This document shows, in pieces, positions 1 to 10,689 of a stretch of 13,344 nt of DNA (the stretch's first letter is position 1; each line of letters begins with the position of its first letter). This stretch comes from Smittium mucronatum (lineage: Eukaryota; Kickxellomycota; Harpellomycetes; Harpellales; Legeriomycetaceae). The translations under genes and the position numbers were made by a program. The notes beneath the pieces were generated by a model. It had not been told where the DNA came from and did no database searches. It was given only the letters and a program-made list of their open reading frames with translations. The stretch spans positions 8,775 to 22,118 of the forward strand of contig LSSL01001428.1 of the NCBI GenBank assembly GCA_001953115.1, given 5' to 3'.

Positions 1-689
1 ATATTGTACAAGAGATATTTTTTTCCTATAAGTCACAATAACTCCTTTTTTAATTTCATATATATCATATAATTTTGCGCTTCTATAATAAAAATCGATT
101 TTTCACAAATTTTCCCTTCAGTAAGCATTTAAAATAAAGTTTAATACATATTTGTATTTAAATTAATTTAATAAATTTTAGGAAAGTAAACCTCGTCTAT
201 ATTGAAATATTTTTGGAAGTAACAGTTACTTAGATACTTGCTCTTACAGGAGGTAATACTTTCATAAAAAAAATTTTCCTTCTGGGTTTATTTAATTTTT
301 TCTTGCGTTATCGATAGATTTCCAGGTAGAAAGTATGTCTATTTAGAACTAAGATACAGTATCTGGGATATAATCTTCAAAAAAATTGATAGCCATATAT
401 TTTGTATTGTAAGGTTTAATTTATTTTTGAAAATCCTATTGAGCTTTATATATATTTACTTTTGAAAAATTATATAACTAGCATTATCTACAATTTTTTT
501 ATGTATTAGGTTGTGAAAAAATTGAAGAAATCATAAAGAATATAATAGCCTATTAAAACATTTTAAATGAAAATTTTACGATTAGGATACCCCTAGATTG
601 TTAATACGTTTAGTTTATTAAGAAGTAAATTAATTTTCAACATAATATTTATAAGATTTTTAGTTAAATAAATATTTTATTCTTTCATT
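1..689. other. AT-rich stretch without a recognisable gene
   Basis: This stretch has many T and A runs and stop codons in all frames. It lies beyond the C-terminal (left) end of the minus-strand transposase relic, so it may hold that element's left flank and terminal inverted repeat. A comparison by eye with the sequence right of 2231 gave only matches of about six bases, so no terminal repeat is claimed. No RNA gene or coding exon was seen. Confidence 0.6.
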
Positions 690-1006
690 GAGATTCCGTT
701 GTTTTTTTTAGTTTTTCTTGGTCCGCCTCTTTTTTTTTCGGTTCTAAAATTTTTTCGATTACACGAAGCTTTCCTAGTTTATTTAGACAATTGTACACAT
801 GTACACATTTCCAATTCTTTGAAAATTTAGTACGTGAGCACTTTATATCATTGTAGTTTGAAATGCTTTACTTAGCTTCAAGTAGTGAAAATCTTCCCAA
901 GATGGATTTAATTTCATTGAAATTCTAAAAGTCGAAAAATTTTAACTTGTCTATCAAATTTTGTGTTCATTATAATCAGAAATTATAATGCTTTCATATT
1001 CAAACT

Positions 1007-1051
<45 letters not shown>

Positions 1052-2231
1052 TTTGTGTACTTTGTCTTGGAAAAATTTGAATTTTTATTTAAGTAGATGG
1101 CGTCTAAATTTTTGTTAAATTTTTCTAGTAGTTGTAATATATTGCTCTTTTCCTAAGATATATATATAGTTTTAATTTTTAAATTAAATCTTTTAAGGCA
1201 GTTATTTGTACCTGGTGCAAATTTTTGGTATCCTTCATACCAATTTCTATTCTTCTCAAAATAATTTTGGTGTAACTGAATCATGGTATTATGAAATTCA
1301 GTAAAATCTCTCCATTTTTACATAAAAAGATTCCATGATAAATCAAATAATCTTTCGTTATAAAAATTCCAAATAAAATTTATATCTTCGTTTATTTTAT
1401 CTTGGAGAAACTTCAGTGAATTTTTAACAGCAGATTGAACATTTCTCCATGTGTGGTCCCATAATTTTGTCCCTTTTTATTTTGCAGTCAAGTTTTTTTA
1501 AGACAGACGATATTTGCGGACAGATTCAGATATTAGATTCAATATACTAAATTCATATTTATGATTAGAAAATACATCTTTTATTTTTTCCAAATTCCAC
1601 ATTATAGTTTCTTCTTTTTCATCCTGTATTATACCTAATAAAATATGTATAAAAGCTTTTTTTTTATATCTGAAATCCCAATTAATAGTACAGGATATCC
1701 TAGATATAATAGTTACTAGGCCATATCGATGTGAAAATTATTATATATTTGGAAATTCTCCATGAATTTCTTTGATTTAACTATTATCTTTATTGAGCCT
1801 GAACTCAAGTAGAAGTTTAAAAATTATGGCTTATCTTTTCTTTTTTTATGAGTTTTCTTCGCAATATTATAATAAATCGTTGGAAGTTACCCCAATAATA
1901 TATATATTTTTCTTCTATTAATCCCAATTATAGTGGAGTATATCTTTTCATATCTAAAATTAAATATATTAATTTTAAAATGATTTATGATTTTAAATGG
2001 CTTTCTTGAGACATTATTATATACCTCTTCTATTATTTTAGATATAGGTACCGGGTTTTCTGTTTCTTCACATGAATTCTCAAGCTCAAAAGAAAAATAT
2101 GTACGAATTTCGCTTTTATTGTGAAAACACTCTATTTTCGTCAAAGCCTTACATACATTCCTTATATTTTTGTTACAATAGTAATACATAAAGGTATACT
2201 CTTTTAAATTGTTTTTTATAGAAATGCTCAA
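690..2231 (-). pseudogene. Decayed Mutator-like element (MULE) transposase
   Basis: An intact MULE transposase would cut and paste its own element using a DDE-type catalytic core. The relic reads leftward. The first part (2231 to 1887) is open for 114 codons and has a YYYC...CKA pattern like the FLYWCH/WRKY-type N-terminal zinc region of MULEs. A second frame runs from about 1740 to 1080: a region matching 'ILLGIIQDEKEET' (family: tall.dk.eeTY), then TWRNVQ, then NWYEGYQKFAPGTNN, the family hallmark near 1245-1201. The Glu expected in 'TNNxLExFN' reads Lys here (TNNCLKRFN); it is probably the catalytic Glu. A SWIM finger follows at about 799-843 (C-x10-C-x-H visible), with its second Cys changed to Arg at 832-834. 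An AT-hook-like RGGPRK at 713-730 sits in a shifted frame after an A run. The second frame has stops at 1498-1500, 1477-1479, 1318-1320 and 1153-1155. The element is clearly inactive; exact ends are unknown. Confidence 0.85.
1009..1042. repeat. (TA)17 microsatellite with adjoining T12 run
   Basis: There are seventeen TA units, followed directly by twelve T residues (1043-1054). The tract sits inside the transposase relic, between the TNN block and the SWIM finger, so it is probably an expansion that arose after the element died. It is also a likely site of length polymorphism or assembly error. Confidence 0.95.
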
Positions 2232-3350
2232 TTTTTCAAAACTTCGTTTTCAATTTCAAAATTTAATTTCGGTGCGCTCTAATCTAACTTCATTTCCCTT
2301 AAAAGTTATCGTGAAATTTTAAAAATGGGTATTTATAGAAATTATTCCCTTAACGAGGCTTCTGGAATTTAATATTGTAAAATTATATTTTCAAACAGCA
2401 AATATATATATTAAAATCTATCTCTTAGCAATGTTAATTTTTAAGCCTAAAGAATTTCGTGTAATGTTTTTTTAAAAAATCTTAAGTATAAATATGATTG
2501 ATTTCGAAATAAAAATAAACACTCCAATTGAATTCTGTGTCGCGAAAATGAAAAAGCATAATAATAATAAAAATTTCTAGTAACAGGATTAATTTTTTTT
2601 TAGTGAAGATAATATGATTTCAGTGATCAAAAATGCAGTGAAAAATAGATTTTAGTAATGAGTGTCGAATTTTAGTGATTGGATTAAGATTTAGGGTTGA
2701 TTATGCAAGATTTCGGGTAAATTTAAATTTTTACCTTTTATTTTATTATCTACTTAATTTTCATTAAAAATCATCATGGTATAAATATCGCATATTAGTT
2801 AAAATAATGAAAACTATGACTTACAAAAATATTTCTTTTTTACGATTAAATTGGATTAAATAATATATATATTTTTTATTTTTGAAAAAAAATTGAATTT
2901 GAAAATCAAGTAAGCTGTTGTAAAAATTTGATTTTAATTTTAAAAATCCATCAAATTTTATCTAATTGAAAATTTTCAGTTAAATAACCTAGGAATTATT
3001 TTTTTAAATGCCTTTTTTTTTATCTTACCATTTTCTTGTATACATTTTAAAAATACTTGTATCTGTTTTATATAAGAATAGAAATGCCTCATAGATGAAA
3101 AAAAATCCGTTCTTAAAAAATAAAAAAGATAATTAATACTAATTATTTATATATACGGAAGTTAAATTGATCATAGAAATAAAAATAAAAGGTATATATA
3201 TAGATGTGGTTTTTTTGAAAAAAATTATAGGGTTTTGTTTTTGAAAAAATTAGGTAATAAAAAAAGGGAAAAAACGATATATAATTCACAAATAAACTTA
3301 TAAAGAAGTTTCCATTGAAAAAATAAAGATAGGATATAAATAAAGAAATT

Positions 3351-3509
3351 ATGATATTGGAGGAGTGTGGATACTTAATCTTTGAATATTTGTATAGATT
3401 TTTTCATGGGAAATTGTATTTACGGAACAACTTTATGTTAGAGCCAAGGTCTAATAAAATGGCTTTGATAGTAAGAAAGATTCTTCTATTGGGTATTAAA
3501 AGAATCTAG
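3351..3509 (+). CDS. Short unidentified ORF in the desert (doubtful)
   Basis: This is an ATG-started frame of 52 codons ending in TAG. It begins MILEECGYLIFEYLYRF and contains several G/C-bearing codons (CCA, AGG, GCT, GGG) that are less frequent in the surrounding A/T runs. No family is recognised. Upstream is only AT-rich sequence; downstream, the same frame continues for about ten codons past the stop before the next stop, which would fit a decayed longer exon. It could equally be chance. It has no visible splice-site or poly(A) context that decides the matter. Confidence 0.15.
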   Translation: MILEECGYLIFEYLYRFFHGKLYLRNNFMLEPRSNKMALIVRKILLLGIKRI

Positions 3510-3921
3510 GGGTTCATCAAACTTAAAGAATAACATGAAATTTTATTAAAAATATAATATTTAATGAAGTTGAAATATAAACAAATAAATATATTTTTAT
3601 AATTACAAAAAATAAAGGAAGAAAGCTACATTACCAACCAATTATTAAATAAAAAATTATTCTTGTCTTGTGATCTATTATTTTTAACTTATTTCATACA
3701 GCTTATGAACTTACGACTTTATTCTTTTTTTATTTTTCCATTTGAAATAATTATAAAAATAACTAAAACTGATGCTCAATTACATAAAATAAAATAGATA
3801 AAAAACTATGCTTCGGAAAAACCACGATAATAAAATTAACAAGACTGCACATCATTTCCACAACCTTTAAAAAGATAGTTTACATATGAAATGAGACATA
3901 TTAAAAGCAGAATCATACACA

Positions 3922-3939
3922 TATACACATATGTGTATA
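3922..3939. repeat. 18-base perfect palindrome
   Basis: TATACACATATGTGTATA is perfectly self-complementary around the 3930/3931 axis. It lies in the gene desert with no gene nearby to regulate. It may be part of a decayed mobile element or simply a by-product of an AT/AC-rich tract. Confidence 0.8.
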
Positions 3940-3968
3940 ATTTTAAATATATTATTAATGTTTTTCTG

Positions 3969-3991
3969 ATAACCAAAATAATTTTGGTTAT
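3969..3991. repeat. 23-base palindrome (AACCAAAAT arms)
   Basis: The arms 3969-3979 and 3981-3991 pair perfectly around a single central base at 3980. The core reads AACCAAAAT / ATTTTGGTT. It lies 29 bases right of the other palindrome at 3922-3939. Its arms recur in the hairpin at 4875-4895 in the opposite order. Confidence 0.8.
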
Positions 3992-4874
3992 TAGGTTTTT
4001 TTATTATTTTTAAAAAATTTATATCCTCTACTTATCTTTTTTAAAATATAATTTCTATTTAAATTTTAAAAAATAACAAGGAAATAGGAGTGAATTCTAT
4101 TTCTCACGAATAATTCTTATTGTTTTTTTATTTGAAGATCAAAAATTCTACATTATCTGAGAAGGTTAAATAAAATTATTAAAACCAATGATTTTTATTT
4201 TGAATATGAAAATGTTATTTGGAAAATGATATACATATATTTTAGATAAAATAAGTATTAGATAAATTAAATCTATTAGTGTATGATATTTTTGTAAATT
4301 AAAAAAATTTTGTACTCATATAAAAGTTTTTTTTTGTGTTATAAATCACCATTTCATATAAAAAAAATAACTAAATCAAATAGATATGTTTTATATTGTT
4401 ATTTTCCCTATTTTTATGTGATCCTTTTTCTAATAATTCAATCTCTACGTGGTTATGATCTTTTTTTGTTAAATTTGATCTTTAATTGATAAAGATAAAA
4501 TTAATTTGAACATTTTATTAGTTAAATTAGAAGTTTATTAACTATTCGAGTTAGTTAATTAATTATTTAAGGATGTAAATGGAATGATTAATTTCTAATA
4601 AAGATATTTATTTAATTTATTTTAAATAAAATATTTTAATTTTTTTCTCTATAGAGCCTAAATTATTATATTAATTTTTTCGTTTATTTATTGAGTTAGA
4701 AAAATTATTTTTATAATATCTAGCAAAAATGGGAATTTTTTTCATTATTAAGTATAAAAATTGCGGGAAAGATTTAAAGTATTATTTTTTATCAGATTAA
4801 TATTCTATCATTGATCTTTTATTCGAAATTTGTTAGTTTTTATCCCCAATTAAATTTGTTGAGTTATTTCACAT

Positions 4875-4895
4875 TTTTGGTTAATTAAACCAAAA
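4875..4895. repeat. Hairpin with 8-bp TTTTGGTT stem
   Basis: The stem TTTTGGTT (4875-4882) pairs with AACCAAAA (4888-4895) across a five-base loop. The stem words are the same as in the palindrome at 3969-3991. With T/A-rich arms, coincidence remains possible. Confidence 0.6.
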
Positions 4896-5257
4896 TTATA
4901 AGAATTATCATTTTTATTCTTAAATTAGAAAATTTTCCAATTATTTAATTATTTTATCCAATGAATTTTTTTTAGAAGCCACTTAAGATCACGATAACCA
5001 ATAAAATATCACATCCATATAACTAAAATTTTTACTTAAAACATGTGTATTTAATTTTTTTTAAAAATCAAAAAAAATAACTAGGAAAACCATACCTATA
5101 TTTTTAAATGCTATAAATGATAAAAGATAGATTTTTTTTAACCATATTAACTTCATCCAATTTTATTTAAACTAAAAATAAAAACAACATATTTTTTATA
5201 AAAATAAATAAAATTTAATTGAGTAAAAAATCAAAATATTTCTTTGAAATGGTATTT

Positions 5258-5287
5258 TTTAACCTATAAAAAAATATATAGGTTAAA
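5258..5287. repeat. 11-bp stem hairpin
   Basis: The left arm TTTAACCTATA (5258-5268) pairs without mismatch with TATAGGTTAAA (5277-5287) across an eight-base A/T loop. No gene ends or begins near it, so it is not placed as a terminator. Confidence 0.65.
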
Positions 5288-5914
5288 TTACTTAATATAA
5301 ATATATATTTATTTAATAATTTATATTAATTTAAAATTAATTTTAAAAAAATATAGTCAATTAAAACAGCATCATTTCACAATTTTTTTACTCGAAAATA
5401 AACATTTGCTTTTTAATATCAATTTAAATTATATTTTAATAAATCTAAATAAAATCTGTAGGAATAAAACAAATTCAGATTTTATTATTTATTGAAATTA
5501 ATATTAGGTATATTTCTTATTTATTTTTGAAAAATGGCCGAAATATAAACTAAAAGTTGATTTAAAATATGCAAAAAGCTTTTAAGGGCCCCAATTTAGT
5601 TTAAGCCCACATAATCTTTTGATAATACATTGAAGTTTTATTAATAAAAGGATATAATCTGGATAAATTAAGTTAAGATCTAATACACCGTATGATGATC
5701 TAATTCACATAGGGATCGCTAAAAATAATATTACTGTATTTTATTTATTTTTTATAATAAAACTGCGTCTGTGAAAGAAAAAAGTTAATTATGCGCCACA
5801 AAAAAGCCAAAATTTTATTGGTTTTTCTATCATTTATCAAACTTAGAAGCATTTTTTTCCACAAATAATAAACTGCTATATTATCGTTAAAATGAAGCTT
5901 TTATAGGCTCTCCA

Positions 5915-5925
5915 CCCCCCCCCCC
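5915..5925. repeat. C11 homopolymer
   Basis: Eleven consecutive C residues occur in DNA that is otherwise mostly A/T. Such a run is unusual for the local composition and prone to sequencing or assembly length error. Confidence 0.9.
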
Positions 5926-8004
5926 TATTTTTATTTTTTAAAAGTTGAAAAAAAATTAAACTCAGTTATTTTTAAATCAAAACATATACTTATATTTCAC
6001 TATACTTTTTTTTCTATGAATTTAATTTAAGAGGAATAAATTTGAGTTTTTATATGATTTATAAGCCTTTTATTTGGGAAAGAAAACTTAGGATATAGGA
6101 ATATGTTATCAAATTTTCTAAAAAATATTAATTCGTACAGTTTTATAATAAATGTATAAATTTTAAACAAAAAAATTGCATTAATAAGGCTATTGTTAAT
6201 GCAACGATTTTTTTTATTGGTACATGGAGAAATATATTTATAATTTGAAAGATATAATCAATGCGAGTTAGTAAAATTGATAGTATATAAAAAATATCCT
6301 CCAAAAAAACTAATTGTGATAGATTTTGTTTTGTTTTTTCTATTTCAAAAAAACAACTTTTTAACATTTTTGGAGAATTTTAATTTTAATTTTGGTATAA
6401 ATTCCAATAATATTTAAAATTTAAACGTATTAGTAGCTTTAGTTTCAAAAAAAACTGACCATATCTAAAAAAAATTAATTTGCTTTTTATAATTTAAATG
6501 CGATTTTATTAATGCGAGATTAAAAAAAAACTAAAATCAACCAATAATATAAGTATTATGAAATTTTATTCACCAAACTATCTAACTTCAAAATATTTAC
6601 ATTTTCATAAAAGATTTTGACAATATATAAAATAATTAATTATGTTTTTTATACTGCGTGTAGTTATAACTCTTGTTTATATAATTTTTTTTAAGAACTT
6701 CGCGTATAAATATTCAAATTTCTTTCATGTTTAAATTTAAATATACTGGAAAAAAAAATAATTGCGATAATAATTAGTGAATAATTTTTTTTATTTAAAA
6801 TAAGTTGAAATCTTTTATATATATATTTATATTATAGATATAAAAAAATGATTTTCATGATCAAGATCAATAATCATTTTAATATTCTAGTTATTTAAAG
6901 TTAAGAATTTTGTAAAAAAATATTTTTAAGAAAGAACTTGAAAATATAAGTGAAATATTTTTGTGATGATAGATTAATGCCATAATTAAGTGGTTCTAAA
7001 ATAAACAATAATAATTTTATAAAATATCTATTATGATAATTAATTAAAAAAATGAGTACAATATTTTTTCTCAGAATACTTAATTTAAAAACAAATATTT
7101 AATATTTAATGAAAAAGGTATTGGATTTTCCCCTGAGAATTGTTTTATTTATTTAAATAGAAATTATTCGATGTTGATAAGCTTCATTTTTTAACTCAAG
7201 TGATAACTGAATTAAAATTACAATAAAACAAAAATGAATTAATTCCTAATAAATATTGGATGAATTTTAATATTTCATATAATTTTATGCCTAATTTTTC
7301 CCCCCTAGAATATAAATTCATATTTCCATACTTTTTTTTTAAAAAAATATCACCAATATTAGATATAATGGAGGTGATTATCGTATATTTTCATTTTATA
7401 GACACATTAAAGAAATAATTTCTAATTAAAGTTCATAATTGATATAAAAATTAAATTAAATAATTATTTTAAAAGAATTGATAGGTAAAATTAACAAATA
7501 ATTTGGTTTTATTGTTATAAAAATTAAAAAAAGTTATTGAACAGATATGGAAGAATAATAAATATAATTAATCAAAGAATTTTTAATATATGAAATTGAG
7601 AATATAATACAAAAATAGAATATATTTTATATATCTTTTTCATGGTTTATTTGTGTTTGATCTTAGTTTTTTATAAAAAAAAATCAACTTGTTGAGAAAC
7701 TATATTTCAAAATAGCATCGATATAAGCCTATAATATATATTGAAAGAATATAGGAGGTAAATAATAACATTTATTTTTTTGAATTTAACATACGGGAAG
7801 TTTTTAGTTATTTTTTTTTAGTTTAGATTATTAAGATATCATTTTGACTTACTTCACTAAAAATGAAAATTTTGGTGCTTTTATCTTAAAATTTTAAAAA
7901 TGTTTATTTAGGATATTTAATAAATTCAAAGAATAATCGGGAATGTTTATAGGTAAGGTATTTAGCTATTAAAATCATCTTATTTTTAATGTAAAAGATA
8001 AATA

Positions 8005-8025
8005 ATATATATATATATATATATA
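8005..8025. repeat. AT dinucleotide tract
   Basis: There are 21 bases of alternating A and T. It is a simple-sequence repeat in the desert with no visible gene association. Confidence 0.6.
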
Positions 8026-9013
8026 CTGCACTTTTCGACAATGTAGTTATAAACTATAGAAAAAAAAATTGAAGAAGGTTAGAAAGATTATATATTAATA
8101 ATTCATTTTTACAGATATAAACAAAAAAAATTTACTCGTATAATTAAAAAAAATAGATTAAAAAATAGACATTATTTATATTACAATATAATAAGAATCC
8201 TTTTTAAAACAAAAAAATTAGAAAATTGTTAGGTATAATATGAGTTTTTATAATACAGGTTAGTTTATTTTTTAAAATACTAGTTTGTGTTTCAGAATAG
8301 TATATATAATCGTTAAATAGCTTAATTCGTTTTTGAATAGTTTGATGAAATTAAAATAGATAATAATTACAACAAAAATTTTTTTTTACCTTATTTTGGG
8401 ATTATAATTACACATTTAATTGTATTTTTTAGCAATATAAATCAATTGCAGTAGTTTTGGTGCCAAATTTAGGGGTTTTTAAATATATGTTGAGATTTAT
8501 AGGTATGATGCTTATATAAACAGCAAATTTTTTTACAAATTAATATATGAAAGTAAAATTAATAACATTAAATGGAATTTGAGTAATAATAAAGGTGTAG
8601 ATAAGCTGTTAATTCTATTTTGAGATTTAAATTAGTTTATTTTTCAGAAAAATGTCAATAAAAACTCTTTTTTAATCAGGGTTTATTTATCAATAAAAAT
8701 GATAAACCAAAGATCCGTGATATATACATACACCCAGATTTATAGATATACATTTTATTAAAAAAAGATCCGAAATTCAGACGATAGAAAAAACCAAAGT
8801 AGAAAAGTGCCAAGTTGTGTAGGGTCTGAAAAATAAATATTAAAATCCACTGAGTACTATTTTATCTTGTAAAACGTTTTTTTTTTAAAAATAAAATGTC
8901 ACATTTAAGGGAAAGTTGCAGCTAAGTATATATCCATGTTTGTAAAAATTGATAGTACCAGAGAAGGTGATTCAAAAATAATCGATAATAAAATGGCATT
9001 TATATCATTTTGA

Positions 9014-9205
9014 GAGTTTATAGAATTTCATGGTAATTGTATTTACTTTATTTCGATTGCCGTTATCGGATTTATATTTAGAACTTTATTAAAGTCAGGA
9101 GAAAAGAATGCTCTTTTCATTGGTGTAACGAGAAAAGGTATATTTTTACTAACCAATAGGGATATTTTTTAATGTCGGTTTTCAGTGAGCACAAATAAGA
9201 AGTAG
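9014..9205 (+). CDS. Possible 3'-terminal exons of an unidentified gene
   Basis: A frame opens after a TGA at 9011-9013 and stays open for 52 codons to 9172, unusually long for its surroundings. Within it, AAAAG|GTATAT at 9137/9138 looks like a donor. A branch-like ACTAAC lies at 9148-9153 and TTTTCAG ends at 9185, giving a 48-base intron. Joining these leaves G|TG and a short tail ending ...STNKK and TAG at 9203-9205. An AATAAA follows 31 bases later. The first exon reads ...CIYFISIAVIGFIFRTLL, then NALFIGVTRKGIFLL when read through the donor. That pattern faintly recalls the strand pair of FERM or PTB folds (LxxGVxxxGIxLL), but part of it would be removed by the proposed splice. The start and upstream exons were not found. 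It may also be a decayed fragment. Confidence 0.25.
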
Positions 9206-9236
9206 AAGGATGCCAAATTAATTAGGGTTTTTTGCC

Positions 9237-9242
9237 AATAAA
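9237..9242 (+). promoter_or_regulatory. AATAAA poly(A) signal candidate
   Basis: A canonical AATAAA lies 31 bases after the TAG that would end the possible gene at 9014-9205. It supports, but does not prove, a plus-strand transcript ending here. AATAAA is frequent by chance in such AT-rich DNA. Confidence 0.3.
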
Positions 9243-9469
9243 ATGTTTTGAAGAGGCTTATGGAATTTACTGGATTACCAGAAGATGGGAGGTTTAGCCT
9301 ATAGAAACCAAACAAGTAAAAGGGCCCTTGGTATGCGCGAAAGGATTATAGATTGATGCAGATATTGATAGGATCAATGGTGGTGTACACCTAGCCAGAC
9401 CATTTTTTGTAGTTATAGCTAATTACTAGTACTAGAGAAACAAAAGCTCGTTTCAAGTAGTAGCATAGC

Positions 9470-10608
9470 ATGGATAACAACAAGGATTACAACATTGTAG
9501 TGGACGTCGATGAGGTTAGTCACTTTCATATACCTCAAGTTTTTTTCTTTGCTATATTCGATTAAATCTCATATGTAGACTCAGCTAGATTTTCAAGGTA
9601 GCAGGATTTAACATATAATTTGTTTTGTCGAGCTTTGACAATCCCATCACCTTGTTTTTTCAATCATATAAAAGAGTTTGATTTTTGAATTTTTTATGGA
9701 TTTTATCGAGTGATATAAAAACATTTGCTTCATACGTTTGAAATCCTGCAATATTCGAAGATTTTGATTTTGATTTACCACATCACTATTTTATTTTATA
9801 GATTTTGCAGGGAATTCAGCCTTGAACACAGATGTTCTGAATGGATACCAACGTGAGTAGAGCAATAGACTAATAAAATTTGGAGTTTATTTAAATCATT
9901 TTTCCATTTGTAGCAAACATTAATCAAGCACCTAACGTAAATGGATTTGCGGGAAATGCTTCACCCAATTCTAAGAGTTTATGGGGAATCGAGTACTGGA
10001 CCAGATATTTCAACATAGATACTCATTTGCTCCTTAAGCGGATCTACATGGCGCTGACTTTCAAGAAGGAATTTTTGCTTGATATCGACGAAAACGCCAA
10101 TGGGCCTGATCTGTGGGGACCCTTTTGGATTCCCACTACGTTGATTTATTTTATCTTTGCAGCCTCATTACTATCCTACAATATATCTTTAGCCTTGGGC
10201 AATCCGAGCGAAAAGGGATACGATTTTGGGTTGCTTTCAAAAGCAGTGTTTGTTGTATATCTGTATGTGAGTTTGATGTCGCTATTTTTGAGTTTTGGCC
10301 TAAAGTATTTCGGAACTAACTGCACCTTTGTGGAAGCTTTCTCTGTGTATGGATACTCGATGTCCAGCTGGGTTCCAGTGACATTGATTTGCATGTTCCC
10401 GTTTTCGATAGTCAGATGGATCGCTATGGCGGCTGGAATTATCCTGTCGGGGATGTTTTTAGTTAATAACGTTATATCGATTCCCGAACGAACAGGAACA
10501 GCAATGAACAAGGCGATACTGATTTTCATAGTGATCATGCACGTGGGTATGGGGATTGCGATGAAATTTTTGTTCTTCAATTATAATTTCTATTCAGTAA
10601 AAAAATAG
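9470..10608 (+). CDS. Yip1-domain Golgi membrane protein, YIPF1/YIPF2 family
   Basis: This is a complete four-exon gene of 269 codons: 9470-9514, 9579-9597, 9802-9852 and 9914-10608. Introns are 64, 204 and 61 bases, all GT-AG, in phases 0, 1 and 1. An in-frame TAG at 9461-9463 precedes the ATG. YIPF1/2 proteins (yeast Yip5) are five-pass Golgi membrane proteins thought to act in vesicle transport with Rab GTPases and other Yip1 proteins. The N-terminus carries QLDFQDF (residues 17-23), matching the family's LQFxEF. The Yip1 region starts at IEYWTRYFNIDT (64-75; family YYxxxFDVDT). It continues with DLWGPFWI (104-111; family DLYGPFWI), VYGYS (183-187) and VRW (205-207). Hydrophobic segments fall near 112-131, 147-168, 188-201, 204-226 and 239-260. 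Length is slightly below human YIPF1 because the acidic linker is shorter. The gene is convergent with TMEM234. Confidence 0.95.
9579..9597 (+). other. 19-base microexon (exon 2) of the YIPF1/2 gene
   Basis: This exon lies between TATGTAG (acceptor) and GTAGCA (donor) and encodes TQLDFQ plus the first base of the next codon. Without it, exon 1 (phase 0) joined directly to exon 3 meets TGA within eight codons. With it, the frame continues through exons 3 and 4 and recreates the conserved LxFQxF motif of YIPF1/2 N-termini. Both the frame and the motif therefore support it. Confidence 0.85.
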
Positions 10609-10634
10609 AAATATTGGTATTCCCCAATTTCGAT

Positions 10635-10645
10635 AATAAAATAAA
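10635..10645 (+). promoter_or_regulatory. Poly(A) signals of the YIPF1/2 gene
   Basis: Two overlapping AATAAA hexamers (10635-10640 and 10640-10645) begin 26 bases after the YIPF TAG. They are well placed to direct cleavage in the narrow gap before the convergent TMEM234 gene. Confidence 0.65.
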
Positions 10646-10689
10646 TCATCTTGTCAAAATAACATAAAATATTCCCCAGTGAGATGGAT

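Larger units (their letters stand above)
2232..9013. other. 6.8-kb AT-rich gene desert
   Basis: Nearly every frame on both strands is closed within a few tens of codons, and the sequence is dominated by A/T runs. The only structures I could support are the palindromes, homopolymers, the AT tract and the short ORF listed separately. No tRNA or rRNA core motifs and no transposase motifs were recognised. Very old transposon remains could be present beyond recognition. Rightmost, around 8700-9000, the base composition rises slightly as the next possible gene is approached. Confidence 0.6.

Noticed and set aside
6143..6367. A 74-codon ATG-started minus-strand ORF
   Set aside because: Its product is a low-complexity, hydrophobic I/L/F-rich sequence as expected from A/T runs. 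There is no family match, no splice context and no compositional rise, so it is most likely chance.
9169..9345. A 59-codon open frame on the minus strand without an ATG start
   Set aside because: No start codon, splice pattern or family match was seen. It overlaps the better-supported plus-strand gene end and its AATAAA.
10113..10319. A 68-codon plus-strand ORF
   Set aside because: It is an out-of-frame overlap inside exon 4 of the YIPF1/2 gene with no motif of its own.
10176..10580. A 134-codon minus-strand ORF
   Set aside because: It lies entirely antisense to exon 4 of the YIPF1/2 gene, whose family motifs are clear on the plus strand. It is a shadow frame.
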